Source: Atopostipes sp. (GTDB lineage Bacteria > Bacillota > Bacilli > Lactobacillales > Carnobacteriaceae_A). From it: a stretch of DNA of 42,262 nucleotides. The notes under the pieces are model-generated. The model was not told where the DNA came from. It did not search any database and saw nothing but the letters and a program-made list of their open reading frames with translations. The position numbers were made by a program, and so were the translations under genes. Shown here piece by piece: positions 33,681-41,788 of the stretch (position 1 is the first letter of the stretch; each line of letters begins with the position of its first letter). The stretch is taken from positions 1-42,262 of the forward strand of contig JARICH010000014.1 of NCBI GenBank assembly GCA_029257245.1, read 5' to 3'.

Positions 33681-34391
33681 ATGAGAGAAAAAAACAAAAA
33701 TATACCTAATTATTTATCAAAATATCGTACAAATTTAATATTAAGTCCTGAGGTAATTCGAAATGCGAGCGGGATTATTGTCAATGGCCGGCGTTATAAG
33801 TCTTTTTTATTTTCATCGGATGTGGCTACCATTATGTATAGTGATGCCGATGCAGTACTAGCTGTTTATCCTTATAGCCCGCATCCATCTATTATTCGAT
33901 CCTTAAGTATCGTTTCGCAAGTACCATTAGCTGCCGGAGTGGGTGGCGGCATTACTCAAGGTCAACGATCAGTAGATGTAGCAAAGTTCGCTGAATCATA
34001 TGGCTGTTTCGCCGTTGTTTTAAACTCAGCAGTAAAAATAAATACAGTTAAAGAATTAGCAAAAGTAATAGATATCCCTATTATTTACACAGTCATTTCA
34101 GAGTTCCAAGATTTAGATGCATATTTCGAGGCTGGAGTTTCCATTCTTAATATTAGTGGGGCACAAAAAACAGCAGCTATTGTAGGTCACTACAGAGAGC
34201 TTTATCCGGAAATTCCGATTATTGCAACGGGTGGAAGAAATGATGAAGATATCATGGAAACAATAGAGGCAGGGGCAAATGCAATCACTTATACACCTCC
34301 GTCAACGAAAGAAGTTTTTAAAGAAAGTATGAATCACTACAGAAAAGATTTACAGGAAGAATATATGGCGGAACATCCTGGGGAAGAATAA
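33681..34391 (+). CDS. TIM-barrel protein of unknown substrate
   Basis: 236 residues from ATG 33681, with GGGAGAG at 33668-33674; the ATG at 33666 lies before that site and is less likely. The sequence folds as an (alpha/beta)8 barrel by pattern: VPLAAGVGGGITQGQRSVDVA, VVLNSAV, IIYTVISEF, LNISGA, and a phosphate-binding-like end IIATGGRNDEDIMETIEAGANAITY (core ATGGRNDED). Such barrels appear in lactic acid bacteria under the label hydrolase or beta/alpha barrel protein. I cannot assign a reaction. Confidence 0.7.
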   Translation: MREKNKNIPNYLSKYRTNLILSPEVIRNASGIIVNGRRYKSFLFSSDVATIMYSDADAVLAVYPYSPHPSIIRSLSIVSQVPLAAGVGGGITQGQRSVDVAKFAESYGCFAVVLNSAVKINTVKELAKVIDIPIIYTVISEFQDLDAYFEAGVSILNISGAQKTAAIVGHYRELYPEIPIIATGGRNDEDIMETIEAGANAITYTPPSTKEVFKESMNHYRKDLQEEYMAEHPGEE

Positions 34392-34435
34392 ATACAGAAT
34401 GAAAAGAGAATTCAAGGATATTTATTAGACAGTCA

Positions 34436-34464
34436 TTCAAAAAAGTTTGAAAGTTTGCTATAAT
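34436..34464 (+). promoter_or_regulatory. Promoter of yebC
   Basis: TTCAAA (34436-34441), 17 bases, TATAAT (34459-34464) with TGC directly before it (extended -10). The start codon lies 45 bases downstream. Confidence 0.65.
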
Positions 34465-34508
34465 ATACTTGTTAATAATGAGAAGATTAAAAATAAGGAC
34501 GTGAAATA

Positions 34509-35237
34509 ATGGCAGGTCATTCAAAATGGAACAATATAAAACAGAGAAAAGGTGCACAAGATAAGAAAAAAGGGAAAATTTTCCAGCGTTTAGTAAAAGA
34601 AATTTATCAAGCGGCTAAAGATGGTGGAGCTGACATGGGGACAAACTCTGCATTGCGCTTAGCAGTGGATAATGCGAGAGATAATAATATGCCTAAAGAT
34701 AATATTGATCGGGCAATTAAAAGAGCAACAGACCCTAGCGCAAGTGCAAACTATAGTGAAATCATCTACGAAGGGTATGGACCAAATGGTGTAGCTATTC
34801 TAGTCGAAACTTTAACAGATAATACCAATCGAACAAGTACGAGTGTGCGAACAGCTTTTACTAAAAATAAAGGTACACTAGGTGAAAAAGGTACGGTTAG
34901 TTACATGTTTGAACGCAAAGGCTATATTGCAATTGAACGCGAAGGTTTAGATGTAGATGAAGATACGATGTTAATGACCGTGCTTGAAATAGGTGCGGAA
35001 GATTTAGAAACTTCTGAGGAAGTTTTTGAAATTTATACTGCTCGGGAAGATTTTGCAGCGGTTCGTGAAGAACTTAAAAAAGACTTTGAGTTAGCAGAAG
35101 CTGATTTAATAATGGTGCCAAATATTCATGTACCCGTTGACGAAGAGACAGCTGAAAAGATTCATCAGTTGGTTGATGTTCTAGAAGACGACGATGATGT
35201 GAATGATGTTTACCACAATGCAGAATTTGCTGAGTGA
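34509..35237 (+). CDS. yebC: YebC/TACO1-family protein
   Basis: 242 residues, ATG 34509 with AAGGACG before it. The family opening MAGHSKWNNIKQRKGAQD and the motif YEGYGPNGVAILVE are intact; three domains with an acidic C-terminal part. Long annotated as a transcription regulator; recent work on YebC-type proteins points to a role at ribosomes stalled on proline-rich sequences. The direct role here is inferred from the family. It is a single-gene unit with its own promoter and terminator. Confidence 0.94.
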   Translation: MAGHSKWNNIKQRKGAQDKKKGKIFQRLVKEIYQAAKDGGADMGTNSALRLAVDNARDNNMPKDNIDRAIKRATDPSASANYSEIIYEGYGPNGVAILVETLTDNTNRTSTSVRTAFTKNKGTLGEKGTVSYMFERKGYIAIEREGLDVDEDTMLMTVLEIGAEDLETSEEVFEIYTAREDFAAVREELKKDFELAEADLIMVPNIHVPVDEETAEKIHQLVDVLEDDDDVNDVYHNAEFAE

Positions 35238-35255
35238 TTTTTTAAAAATAAATTT

Positions 35256-35302
35256 AAGATACTGAAACTCTTTTAATCAGAGAGTTTCAGTATCTTTTTT
35301 TA
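35256..35302 (+). terminator. Terminator of yebC
   Basis: AAGATACTGAAACTCT (35256-35271) pairs perfectly with AGAGTTTCAGTATCTT (35281-35296), followed by T residues. Confidence 0.9.
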
Positions 35303-35391
35303 TTTAATTAATGAAAACTGAAAATAATGGCAAATATTATCTTCAAGCGGAAAGATTGGAGAAATATAAAATAATTACTGAGAGGATTATT

Positions 35392-36456
35392 ATGGATTTA
35401 GAAAAATTTACTAAATTTTTGATTCAGCAGGCGAAAGAAAATGCCTCAAGTGACATCCATATTTTGCCGACGAAAGAAAGATATAATATCTATTTTAGAA
35501 TGAGTGGAAAATTAGATCGAAAATATAAGCTGACTACTGAAAATGGAATGCGTCTGATCCAATATTTAAAATATTTAGCCAACATGGATGTTGGAGACCA
35601 CAGAAAATCACAAGGGGGATCGCTAGTTTATCAACTAACAGAAACTTTAGAACAAGATCTAAGACTTTCAACGATTGCAAACTATCATGGGCAAGAATCT
35701 TTAGTGATTAGAATCCTTGAGAGTCAAGAACAAATCTTACTTGAAGAACATACATATTTATCAGAAGAATTAAGCAAAATAAAGAAATTAGTTGAATTTA
35801 AGAGTGGATTAATATTGTTTTCTGGCCCAGTTAATTCAGGGAAAACCACAACCATTTATCAGCTCATTCGAGAAAGACAAAAAAAGACAGATTTGCAAGT
35901 GATCACTATTGAGGATCCTGTGGAGATAGAAGAAGAAAGTTTTTTTCAGATTCAAGTAAATGAAGAATCTGGAAATAGTTATGAAGAATCATTAAAAGCT
36001 AGCTTACGACATCATCCAGATTTAGTGGTCGTTGGAGAGATTAGAGACGAGGAAACAGCAAGAATGGCTGTGCGCGGTGCTCTAACAGGACATTTAATCT
36101 TAGCCTCTGTTCATGCGAAAAATGCTGAAGGTGTAATGAGTCGAATGATGGAATTAGGAATATCACAAGAATTATTAAAACAGACTTTAATCGGAATTAT
36201 TTTTCAAAAATTGTTACCTATTTATTGCGAGCTTTGTAAAGGAGATTGTATTGGCTATTGTATTCATAATGGACGCAATGGAAAAAGGTTTTCTTTATAT
36301 GATTTAATAGAAAACGAACAAATTCAAAGGTTAACTACTGATAATTTGCATGCTTCAGCTAAGAATCGGAATCGGAATTTCAATCATCTATTAAAGAAGG
36401 TGTACAGCTATGGCTTCATTACAGAACATACGCATAATCAATATATTATCCCCTAG
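35392..36456 (+). CDS. comGA: ComGA, competence pilus assembly ATPase
   Basis: 354 residues from ATG 35392, with AGAGG directly upstream; the frame open from 35311 has no site. It is the cytosolic secretion ATPase that drives assembly of the DNA-uptake (competence) pseudopilus. Walker A GPVNSGKT (145-152), the Asp box TIEDPVEIEEE, Walker B HPDLVVVGEIRD, and the His box LTGHLILASVHAKNA are all present. A cluster of four cysteines (CELCKGDCIGYC) is in the C-terminal part. It heads a seven-gene operon in which every gene overlaps the next. TTCAAG-17-TATAAA (35342-35370) is a possible promoter; no clear ComX or ComK box was seen. Confidence 0.95.
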   Translation: MDLEKFTKFLIQQAKENASSDIHILPTKERYNIYFRMSGKLDRKYKLTTENGMRLIQYLKYLANMDVGDHRKSQGGSLVYQLTETLEQDLRLSTIANYHGQESLVIRILESQEQILLEEHTYLSEELSKIKKLVEFKSGLILFSGPVNSGKTTTIYQLIRERQKKTDLQVITIEDPVEIEEESFFQIQVNEESGNSYEESLKASLRHHPDLVVVGEIRDEETARMAVRGALTGHLILASVHAKNAEGVMSRMMELGISQELLKQTLIGIIFQKLLPIYCELCKGDCIGYCIHNGRNGKRFSLYDLIENEQIQRLTTDNLHASAKNRNRNFNHLLKKVYSYGFITEHTHNQYIIP

Positions 36457-37471
36457 CATCGAGAAAGAAAGAGCACTCTTTTTAAAAAGACTTGGAGCAT
36501 TACTTGAAGAAGGTTACTCAATAAAGAACAGTTTAAAATTTATGTCAATGTTTGAAAAATCTCAGACTAAAGCCTGGGTAACTAGCTTAGAAGAAGGACT
36601 TGTACAGGGGAATACCTTACATGTTGAATTAGAAAAGATTGGCTATTCAAATAAAATTTGTTCGCAAATTTATTTAGCTAGTCAATCGGGTGCTTATGCT
36701 AAAACAATTCTTCAGTGTGGAGAGGATCTCATCGAACAAGAAAAATTTAAAAAGAGACTTTGGTCTTTATTATCCTATCCTCTTATACTATTAACTTTTT
36801 TATTTTTAATGCTAATGCTTATGCGATTTTTAATCTTACCAAATATGCAAAGTATGTTTTCATCGAATACATCCGGAGCAAATATCTATGCTGATTCTTT
36901 TGTGGCTTTTATTTATTATTCGCCACAAATTATGATAGCTAGTGTCAGTCTACTAGTCATCATCTATATTTATTTAGGAAAGAAACTTACTCATTTTACA
37001 ACTCTTGAAAAAATTCGTTTTTTCTCTAACTGGCCAATTATGAGAAAATATTCAACGAATTACTGGACGAACTTTATTTTTTTGGAATGGGGGCAACTAT
37101 TAAAAAAAGGAATAAGTTTTCATGAAATTATCGCGATGATGTCTGAAGAAGGAGCATCATCAGTACTAAAAGAGACAGGAGAGCTTTTATCAGAAGAGAT
37201 GGTTCAGGGGAAAACAGTAAAAGAAGCTTTGGAAATTTTACCTTTTTTTGAAGAAGAAGCCTTCATTGTGATTAACCATGGAGAAAATTTAGGGAAATTA
37301 GGCTCAGAAATGTTGATTTATGCTAGCTATTGTGAGGAAGCTTTAACAGAACAACTAGAAAAAACATTGTCGAAATTACAACCACTTATTTTTATATTTA
37401 TTGCATTAATGATTATTGCGATCTATGCAGCGATGATTTTACCAATTTATACTCTAATGGAGGGAATCTAA
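36410..37471 (+). CDS. comGB: ComGB, polytopic membrane platform
   Basis: 353 residues, ATG 36410 with GAAGGTG about ten bases before it; it overlaps comGA by 47 bases in another frame. The GspF/PilC fold is present: two similar halves with KRLGALLEEGYSIKNSL and EWGQLLKKGISFHEII, and membrane helices near 120-145, 170-190 and 325-350. It is the inner-membrane platform of the competence pseudopilus and partner of ComGA. Confidence 0.93.
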   Translation: MASLQNIRIINILSPSIEKERALFLKRLGALLEEGYSIKNSLKFMSMFEKSQTKAWVTSLEEGLVQGNTLHVELEKIGYSNKICSQIYLASQSGAYAKTILQCGEDLIEQEKFKKRLWSLLSYPLILLTFLFLMLMLMRFLILPNMQSMFSSNTSGANIYADSFVAFIYYSPQIMIASVSLLVIIYIYLGKKLTHFTTLEKIRFFSNWPIMRKYSTNYWTNFIFLEWGQLLKKGISFHEIIAMMSEEGASSVLKETGELLSEEMVQGKTVKEALEILPFFEEEAFIVINHGENLGKLGSEMLIYASYCEEALTEQLEKTLSKLQPLIFIFIALMIIAIYAAMILPIYTLMEGI

Positions 37472-37776
37472 TGAAAAAAATAAGAACTAAGTTGAAAGAA
37501 GAAAAGGGCTTTACTTTAATTGAAATGTTAATTGTAATTCTAATTATATCCATACTTTTAATTTTAGTAGTAACCAATTTAGATGGTGTTAATGATCGCA
37601 TTATGAAAACAAAAAATGAAGGAATTATTCAGACAGTCGAATCACAGATGGTTATTTATGAGATGGAAACAGGAACAAAAGCAACGGTTGGAGAACTTCG
37701 AAAAGACTCTTATATTACAGAGGACCAAATGAACGCATATGAGAAAGCTATTAAAGATAAAAGCAGTCAACCATGA
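37471..37776 (+). CDS. comGC: ComGC, major competence pseudopilin
   Basis: 101 residues; the ATG overlaps the comGB stop by one base (TAATG). The prepilin cleavage and methylation signal is KGFTLIEML, with cleavage after Gly and Glu at +5, followed by a hydrophobic helix (VILIISILLILVV). The soluble part is short. ComGC forms the main shaft of the transformation pilus and is processed by ComC, which is not in this window. Confidence 0.94.
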   Translation: MKKIRTKLKEEKGFTLIEMLIVILIISILLILVVTNLDGVNDRIMKTKNEGIIQTVESQMVIYEMETGTKATVGELRKDSYITEDQMNAYEKAIKDKSSQP

Positions 37777-38237
37777 TCGAACAAGAAGAAGGCTTTACAC
37801 TAATCGAAACTTTAATCACTTTGTTTATTACTTCTTTCTTAATTTTACTACCAAGTCTATCAATTAGTCAGATGGTGGATGCGATAGAAACTGATTTATT
37901 TTTCCGAGAATTAAGTTCACAGATTACCTTAATTCAAAACCATGCGATTTTAGTGAATGAGACTACTCGAGTAGAATTTTCACCTACAAGAAACTGCATT
38001 CGTTTTAAAGTCAATAATGGTTATGGAGTAGTTCATCCACTTGACGATGAAATATCCTTAGATGGAAGCCCGTGTAAATTATCTACAGAAAAATTTCAAA
38101 CCGTGGAGTTTAAAAAAACTACTGGAAACATAGCGATATTAACTGATAGTTGGCGCATTAAATTTTCCACAAATAAAGGTTTATATGAATTAGTTTTTAA
38201 ATTAGGGAGTGGTCGTTTTGATATACGGAAAATCTAA
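37773..38237 (+). CDS. comGD: ComGD, minor pseudopilin
   Basis: 154 residues; it overlaps comGC by four bases (ATGA). The prepilin signal EGFTLIETL precedes a hydrophobic helix (LFITSFLILLPSL). Order and size identify ComGD, a minor component of the competence pilus. Confidence 0.88.
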   Translation: MIEQEEGFTLIETLITLFITSFLILLPSLSISQMVDAIETDLFFRELSSQITLIQNHAILVNETTRVEFSPTRNCIRFKVNNGYGVVHPLDDEISLDGSPCKLSTEKFQTVEFKKTTGNIAILTDSWRIKFSTNKGLYELVFKLGSGRFDIRKI

Positions 38238-38532
38238 GACAAATGAAGAAGGGTTTTTACTATTAGATAGTTTAGCTACTCTAAGCATAATCATGATTAT
38301 TATATTATTTTTAAATCCACTCATCACTGATTGGTTAAGTCAACGACAAAAAGCAAAGGATTTAGTAGAAGAGACTCGATTGATCTATGAAGAATCAATG
38401 GAGATAAACAATAGGCAAATTGATGATTTTAATTATAGAAGAGATGATTTTCAACTAGAAAATTATGAGCAGAGAGCAAATAAAACAGGACTAGGAGTCA
38501 GAATCTATGACGGAAAATTTGAGTACGAATGA
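38218..38532 (+). CDS. comGE: ComGE, minor pseudopilin
   Basis: 104 residues from TTG 38218, with GGGAGTGG at 38205-38212; the alternative GTG at 38209 lies inside that site. It overlaps the end of comGD by 20 bases. Signal-like stretch EGFLLLDSL in place of FTLIE, followed by a hydrophobic helix (SIIMIIILFLNPLI). Short and weakly conserved as usual for ComGE; identified mainly by position. Confidence 0.8.
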   Translation: MIYGKSKTNEEGFLLLDSLATLSIIMIIILFLNPLITDWLSQRQKAKDLVEETRLIYEESMEINNRQIDDFNYRRDDFQLENYEQRANKTGLGVRIYDGKFEYE

Positions 38533-39118
38533 GGCTGGTTTTACATTGTTGGAGTCGTTAATTGCCTTAATGTTATCCAGCGTGATTTTATTACTCTTAA
38601 CATCAATAATAATCCATCTAAATAAAGTAAATGAACTGATTATAAAAGATGCCCAAACCGTCTCAGGCTCGGAAAGCAAAGTTTATGGAAGTCGTCAAAT
38701 TGAATGGCATATTTTTTTAGCCCAACTGGAATCTTATTTAGAAAATACTAAATTAATTGAGTCGAACACACAAGAAATTATTGTGCGAGAGAGAAATATA
38801 GCTAGTGGAAAAGAACAAAATATTCGTTATGGTCAATCCAAAACGGGTTATCAAAATTTTTATCGACGATCTAATAATGGTTATCACGAAATGTTAACAG
38901 CGATTAAAAGATTTGAACTAAAGGTTGATAGGAATTGTCTTGAACTTCTTTTTGAATTTCAAAATGGAGAACATTATAAAGGAAGGATATGGATTGATGA
39001 TTGGCAAGAGCAAGAAGAAAAAGAAAGTGAATTCGATACAGGCAGAAGAAGGCTATCTCTTGCTGTCGACTATTTTTGTGTTAATCCTCTCTGGCATAAT
39101 GATGCAGAGCATTATTAA
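38507..39118 (+). CDS. comGF: ComGF, minor pseudopilin
   Basis: 203 residues, ATG 38507 with AGGAG about nine bases before it; overlaps comGE by 26 bases. Prepilin signal AGFTLLESL and a hydrophobic helix (SVILLLLTSIIIHL) at the N terminus. The C-terminal part has the ComGF-like pattern FYRRSNNGYHEMLTAIKRFEL. It is longer at the C-terminal end than common ComGF proteins because the reading frame runs through the start of comGG. Confidence 0.86.
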   Translation: MTENLSTNEAGFTLLESLIALMLSSVILLLLTSIIIHLNKVNELIIKDAQTVSGSESKVYGSRQIEWHIFLAQLESYLENTKLIESNTQEIIVRERNIASGKEQNIRYGQSKTGYQNFYRRSNNGYHEMLTAIKRFELKVDRNCLELLFEFQNGEHYKGRIWIDDWQEQEEKESEFDTGRRRLSLAVDYFCVNPLWHNDAEHY

Positions 39119-39461
39119 AATATCAACTCATCATATTGTTCAATTAAATCAAATTTCTAGAGCTTATCAAGCGAAAACAGCTTTAAATCTAGCTGAAAAT
39201 ATATTAAAAGATGAAATCATAAAAGAACAAGCTCTTATAAAAAAAGCTGAATTATCAAGCTCCGTTGGCAAGATTTTAGTCGTGAAAGATTCTGATGAAA
39301 GTTATCAGCTAACAATAATTACAGAGACAGGAGAAAAATTCACAAAAAATATAGGAGTGGACTACTTAGATAAATCAGATTTTGAGTCTGTAGATTTAGA
39401 AACAAATTTATCCCCCCTTTTAGAAGAGGAAAGTGGAGATGAAGATATTTTAACTAACTAA
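38997..39461 (+). CDS. comGG: ComGG, last pseudopilin-like gene
   Basis: 154 residues from ATG 38997, with GGAAGGA at 38981-38987; the open frame begins earlier, inside comGF, but without such a site. It overlaps the end of comGF by 122 bases. Near the N terminus is a prepilin-like EEGYLLLSTIFVLILSGIMMQSI. ComGG is not cleaved in a classical FTLIE context in all species; assignment is mostly by position as seventh gene. A terminator follows. Confidence 0.8.
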   Translation: MIGKSKKKKKVNSIQAEEGYLLLSTIFVLILSGIMMQSIIKISTHHIVQLNQISRAYQAKTALNLAENILKDEIIKEQALIKKAELSSSVGKILVVKDSDESYQLTIITETGEKFTKNIGVDYLDKSDFESVDLETNLSPLLEEESGDEDILTN

Positions 39462-39473
39462 ACAAATAGCCTT

Positions 39474-39507
39474 AAAAGACTTCTAACAAAAAAGAAGTCT
39501 TTTTTTA
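39474..39507 (+). terminator. Terminator of comG operon
   Basis: AAAAGACTTCT (39474-39484) pairs with AGAAGTCTTTT (39493-39503), followed by T residues. Confidence 0.85.
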
Positions 39508-39648
39508 ATAATTAGACTCTAAAATTCTGTTGTTATCAGAAAAAAATAATAAAAATTTAAAAATGATTAACTATATTTATCATGCTTTATTTGTTATACT
39601 AAAAAGCAGTGTATAAGTTTTAAAAGACTTTAACAGGAAGGTGTTAAT

Positions 39649-40710
39649 ATGATACGTGTAGATAAAGTAAGAGAAAAATTAGCCGATAAAAAAATTGATG
39701 CTTTTTTAGTAACTAATATGCATAATATTCGCTACTTAGCAAAATTTACTGGGTCAACGGGACTAGTATTAATTACTCAAGAGCAGGCCTATTTTATAAC
39801 TGATTTTAGATATACTGAACAGGCAGCAACTGAAGCCATTGGCTTTGAGATTGTGAAAAATGAAGGCTTGATTTATAAAGAAGTTGCCCGAATAGTAGCA
39901 GAAGACGGAATTAAAAATTTAGCTTTTGAGGAAACGGATGTCAGTTATTCTTTATATAAACAATTAACGGATTTAATTAGTGCTGAACTTCAACCACTTT
40001 CAGGTATTGTAGAAAAAATACGAGAAGTAAAATCTGAGGATGAAATTGAGACGATTCAAAAAGCGGTAGAAATCACAGAAAAAGCCTACGATTATATATT
40101 AGGTTTTGTAAAAGCAGGGGTTACGGAAATTGAGCTCGCTAATAAATTAGATTTTTATATGAGAAAATTAGGGGCAAGTGGCGTATCATTTGATACGATT
40201 GTAGCCAGTGGTGTTCGATCAGCTATGCCACACGGGGTTGCAAGTAATAAAGTAATCGAAGAAGGAGATATGGTAACCATCGACTTTGGTTGTATCTATA
40301 ATGGCTATGTCTCTGATATGACTCGAACCTTTGCTGTGGGGGATCCCGGCGTCAAATTGAAAGAAATCTATGAGATTGTTTACCAAGCAAATAAAAAAGT
40401 TACAGAAGCAGCAAAGGCTGGAGTAACAGGTGCTGAATTAGATAAAGTTGCACGAGATTATATCGCCCAGCATGGTTATGGAGACCAGTTCGGTCATTCA
40501 ACTGGACATGGAATTGGTTTAGAAGTCCATGAAGGACCAGCTATCAGTAGTAAGAATGATGAACCGTTAGTAGTGAACAATGTCATCACAAATGAACCGG
40601 GTATTTATTTACCAGGACTAGGTGGCGTTCGGATTGAAGATGATTTAGTTATAACCAAAGATGGAAATCGTAATTTAATGACTTCATCAAAAGAGCTCAT
40701 CATTTTATAA
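39649..40710 (+). CDS. Xaa-Pro aminopeptidase, M24 (PepP-like)
   Basis: 353 residues, ATG 39649 with AGGAAGGTG before it. Creatinase-like N-terminal domain (about 1-125) and an M24 catalytic domain with metal ligands Asp in TIDFGCIYNGYVSDMTR (two), His in FGHSTGHGIG, Glu in ITNEPGIY and Glu in GVRIEDD. It removes the N-terminal residue before a proline. It is a paralogue of the pepQ product at 24541. The place directly before efp is the well-known yqhT-efp order of Firmicutes. Confidence 0.92.
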   Translation: MIRVDKVREKLADKKIDAFLVTNMHNIRYLAKFTGSTGLVLITQEQAYFITDFRYTEQAATEAIGFEIVKNEGLIYKEVARIVAEDGIKNLAFEETDVSYSLYKQLTDLISAELQPLSGIVEKIREVKSEDEIETIQKAVEITEKAYDYILGFVKAGVTEIELANKLDFYMRKLGASGVSFDTIVASGVRSAMPHGVASNKVIEEGDMVTIDFGCIYNGYVSDMTRTFAVGDPGVKLKEIYEIVYQANKKVTEAAKAGVTGAELDKVARDYIAQHGYGDQFGHSTGHGIGLEVHEGPAISSKNDEPLVVNNVITNEPGIYLPGLGGVRIEDDLVITKDGNRNLMTSSKELIIL

Positions 40711-40795
40711 AATCTGTCAAGGTATTTTAGAAAAGGAAAGCATTTTATGGTAGGATATAAAGTAGATAAATTGAGAGAAGATAAGGGTGATTTAA

Positions 40796-41353
40796 ATGAT
40801 TTCATCAAATGAATTTAAAAGAGGCCTAACGATTATATATAAAGATAATCTATGGCAAATTGTTGAGTTTGAACATGTTAACCCAGGAAGAGGACAGGCT
40901 TTTGTCCGTAGTAAATTGAGAAATTTGCGAACAGGTGCGAATCAAGAAGTCACATTTCGTGCTTCTGAAAAAGTAGAGACTGCTCACATTGATCGAAACC
41001 AAATGCAGTATCTTTATGAAGATGATGGAATGCACATTTTTATGGATGTTTCGACCTATGAACAAGTAGGTGTTCCAGAAGCACAAATTAAAGATGAATT
41101 AAAGTTTTTAAAAGATAATATGGAAGTTCAACTGGTTAGTTACGAAGGAGAAGTCATTGGATTGGAGTTGCCAAGTAAAGTAGAGCTAGAAGTTATTGCT
41201 ACTGAACCTGGTATTCGAGGCGACACGCAAAGTGGTGGATCTAAACCAGCGACTCTTGAAACTGGTGCAGTAATTATTGTGCCTCTTTTTGTGAATGTTG
41301 GAGATATACTCGAAGTAAATACGGAAGATAGTAGCTATAGTTCACGTGTTTAA
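40796..41353 (+). CDS. efp: Elongation factor P, with Arg at the tip
   Basis: 185 residues, normal length, ATG 40796 with AAGGGTG before it. Three beta-barrel domains: KOW-like domain I (1-65), OB domain II (about 66-128) and domain III (129-185, ending [17 protein letters not shown]). EF-P binds between P and E sites and relieves stalling at polyproline. The loop tip that is modified in most bacteria reads NPGRGQAF: Arg32 (codon AGA) stands where B. subtilis and E. coli have lysine. All other conserved features, such as the [15 protein letters not shown] stretch, are intact. Confidence 0.96.
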   Translation: MISSNEFKRGLTIIYKDNLWQIVEFEHVNPGRGQAFVRSKLRNLRTGANQEVTFRASEKVETAHIDRNQMQYLYEDDGMHIFMDVSTYEQVGVPEAQIKDELKFLKDNMEVQLVSYEGEVIGLELPSKVELEVIATEPGIRGDTQSGGSKPATLETGAVIIVPLFVNVGDILEVNTEDSSYSSRV

Positions 41354-41371
41354 TTCTAAAGGAGGATTAAA

Positions 41372-41788
41372 ATGATTGAGACCTCAGGAAAGAATAATCC
41401 ATTAGGGGAAATTAAAGTTTCAGCAGAAGTGCTAGAAGTCATTGTTAGCTTCGCCACTTTAGAAGTTGATGGTGTCTATGGAATGCATAAAAATTTAACG
41501 AGTGATATCCGAACAATGTTTGGTCGTAATGAACATACAAAAGGTGTCACACTTCATGCGGATGAGTTCGGAACAGAAATTGATATTTATTGTTATTTTG
41601 ACTACGGCGTTAATGTACCTAAAGTAGCTATAAATATTCAAGAAAATGTAAAAGAACAAATTTATCATATGACTGAGATTGAAATTGATGAAGTCCATGT
41701 TCACATTGTAGGGATTATACCAAAAGAATCAACAGCGATAGATGTATTGAGAGCTAGCGATTTAGAATTAGGGGAAGAGATGAATTGA
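41372..41788 (+). CDS. yqhY: Asp23/Gls24 family protein (YqhY)
   Basis: 138 residues, ATG 41372 with AAAGGAGG before it. The Asp23 domain is recognised by LGEIKVSAEVLEVIVSFATLEVDGVYGM (core SAEVLE and EVDGVYGM) and VNVPKVAINIQENVKEQIYHMTEIEIDEVHVHIVGI. In B. subtilis, loss of the homologue disturbs acetyl-CoA carboxylase control. Its place between efp and nusB is conserved. The stop overlaps the nusB start (ATGA). Confidence 0.92.
   Translation: MIETSGKNNPLGEIKVSAEVLEVIVSFATLEVDGVYGMHKNLTSDIRTMFGRNEHTKGVTLHADEFGTEIDIYCYFDYGVNVPKVAINIQENVKEQIYHMTEIEIDEVHVHIVGIIPKESTAIDVLRASDLELGEEMN

Noticed and set aside
35311-35391. Longer start for comGA
   Set aside because: No ribosome-binding site, and ATG 35392 with AGAGG begins where the ComGA family usually starts.
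38925-38996. Longer start for comGG
   Set aside because: Lies in comGF and lacks a site; GGAAGGA before ATG 38997 is better.
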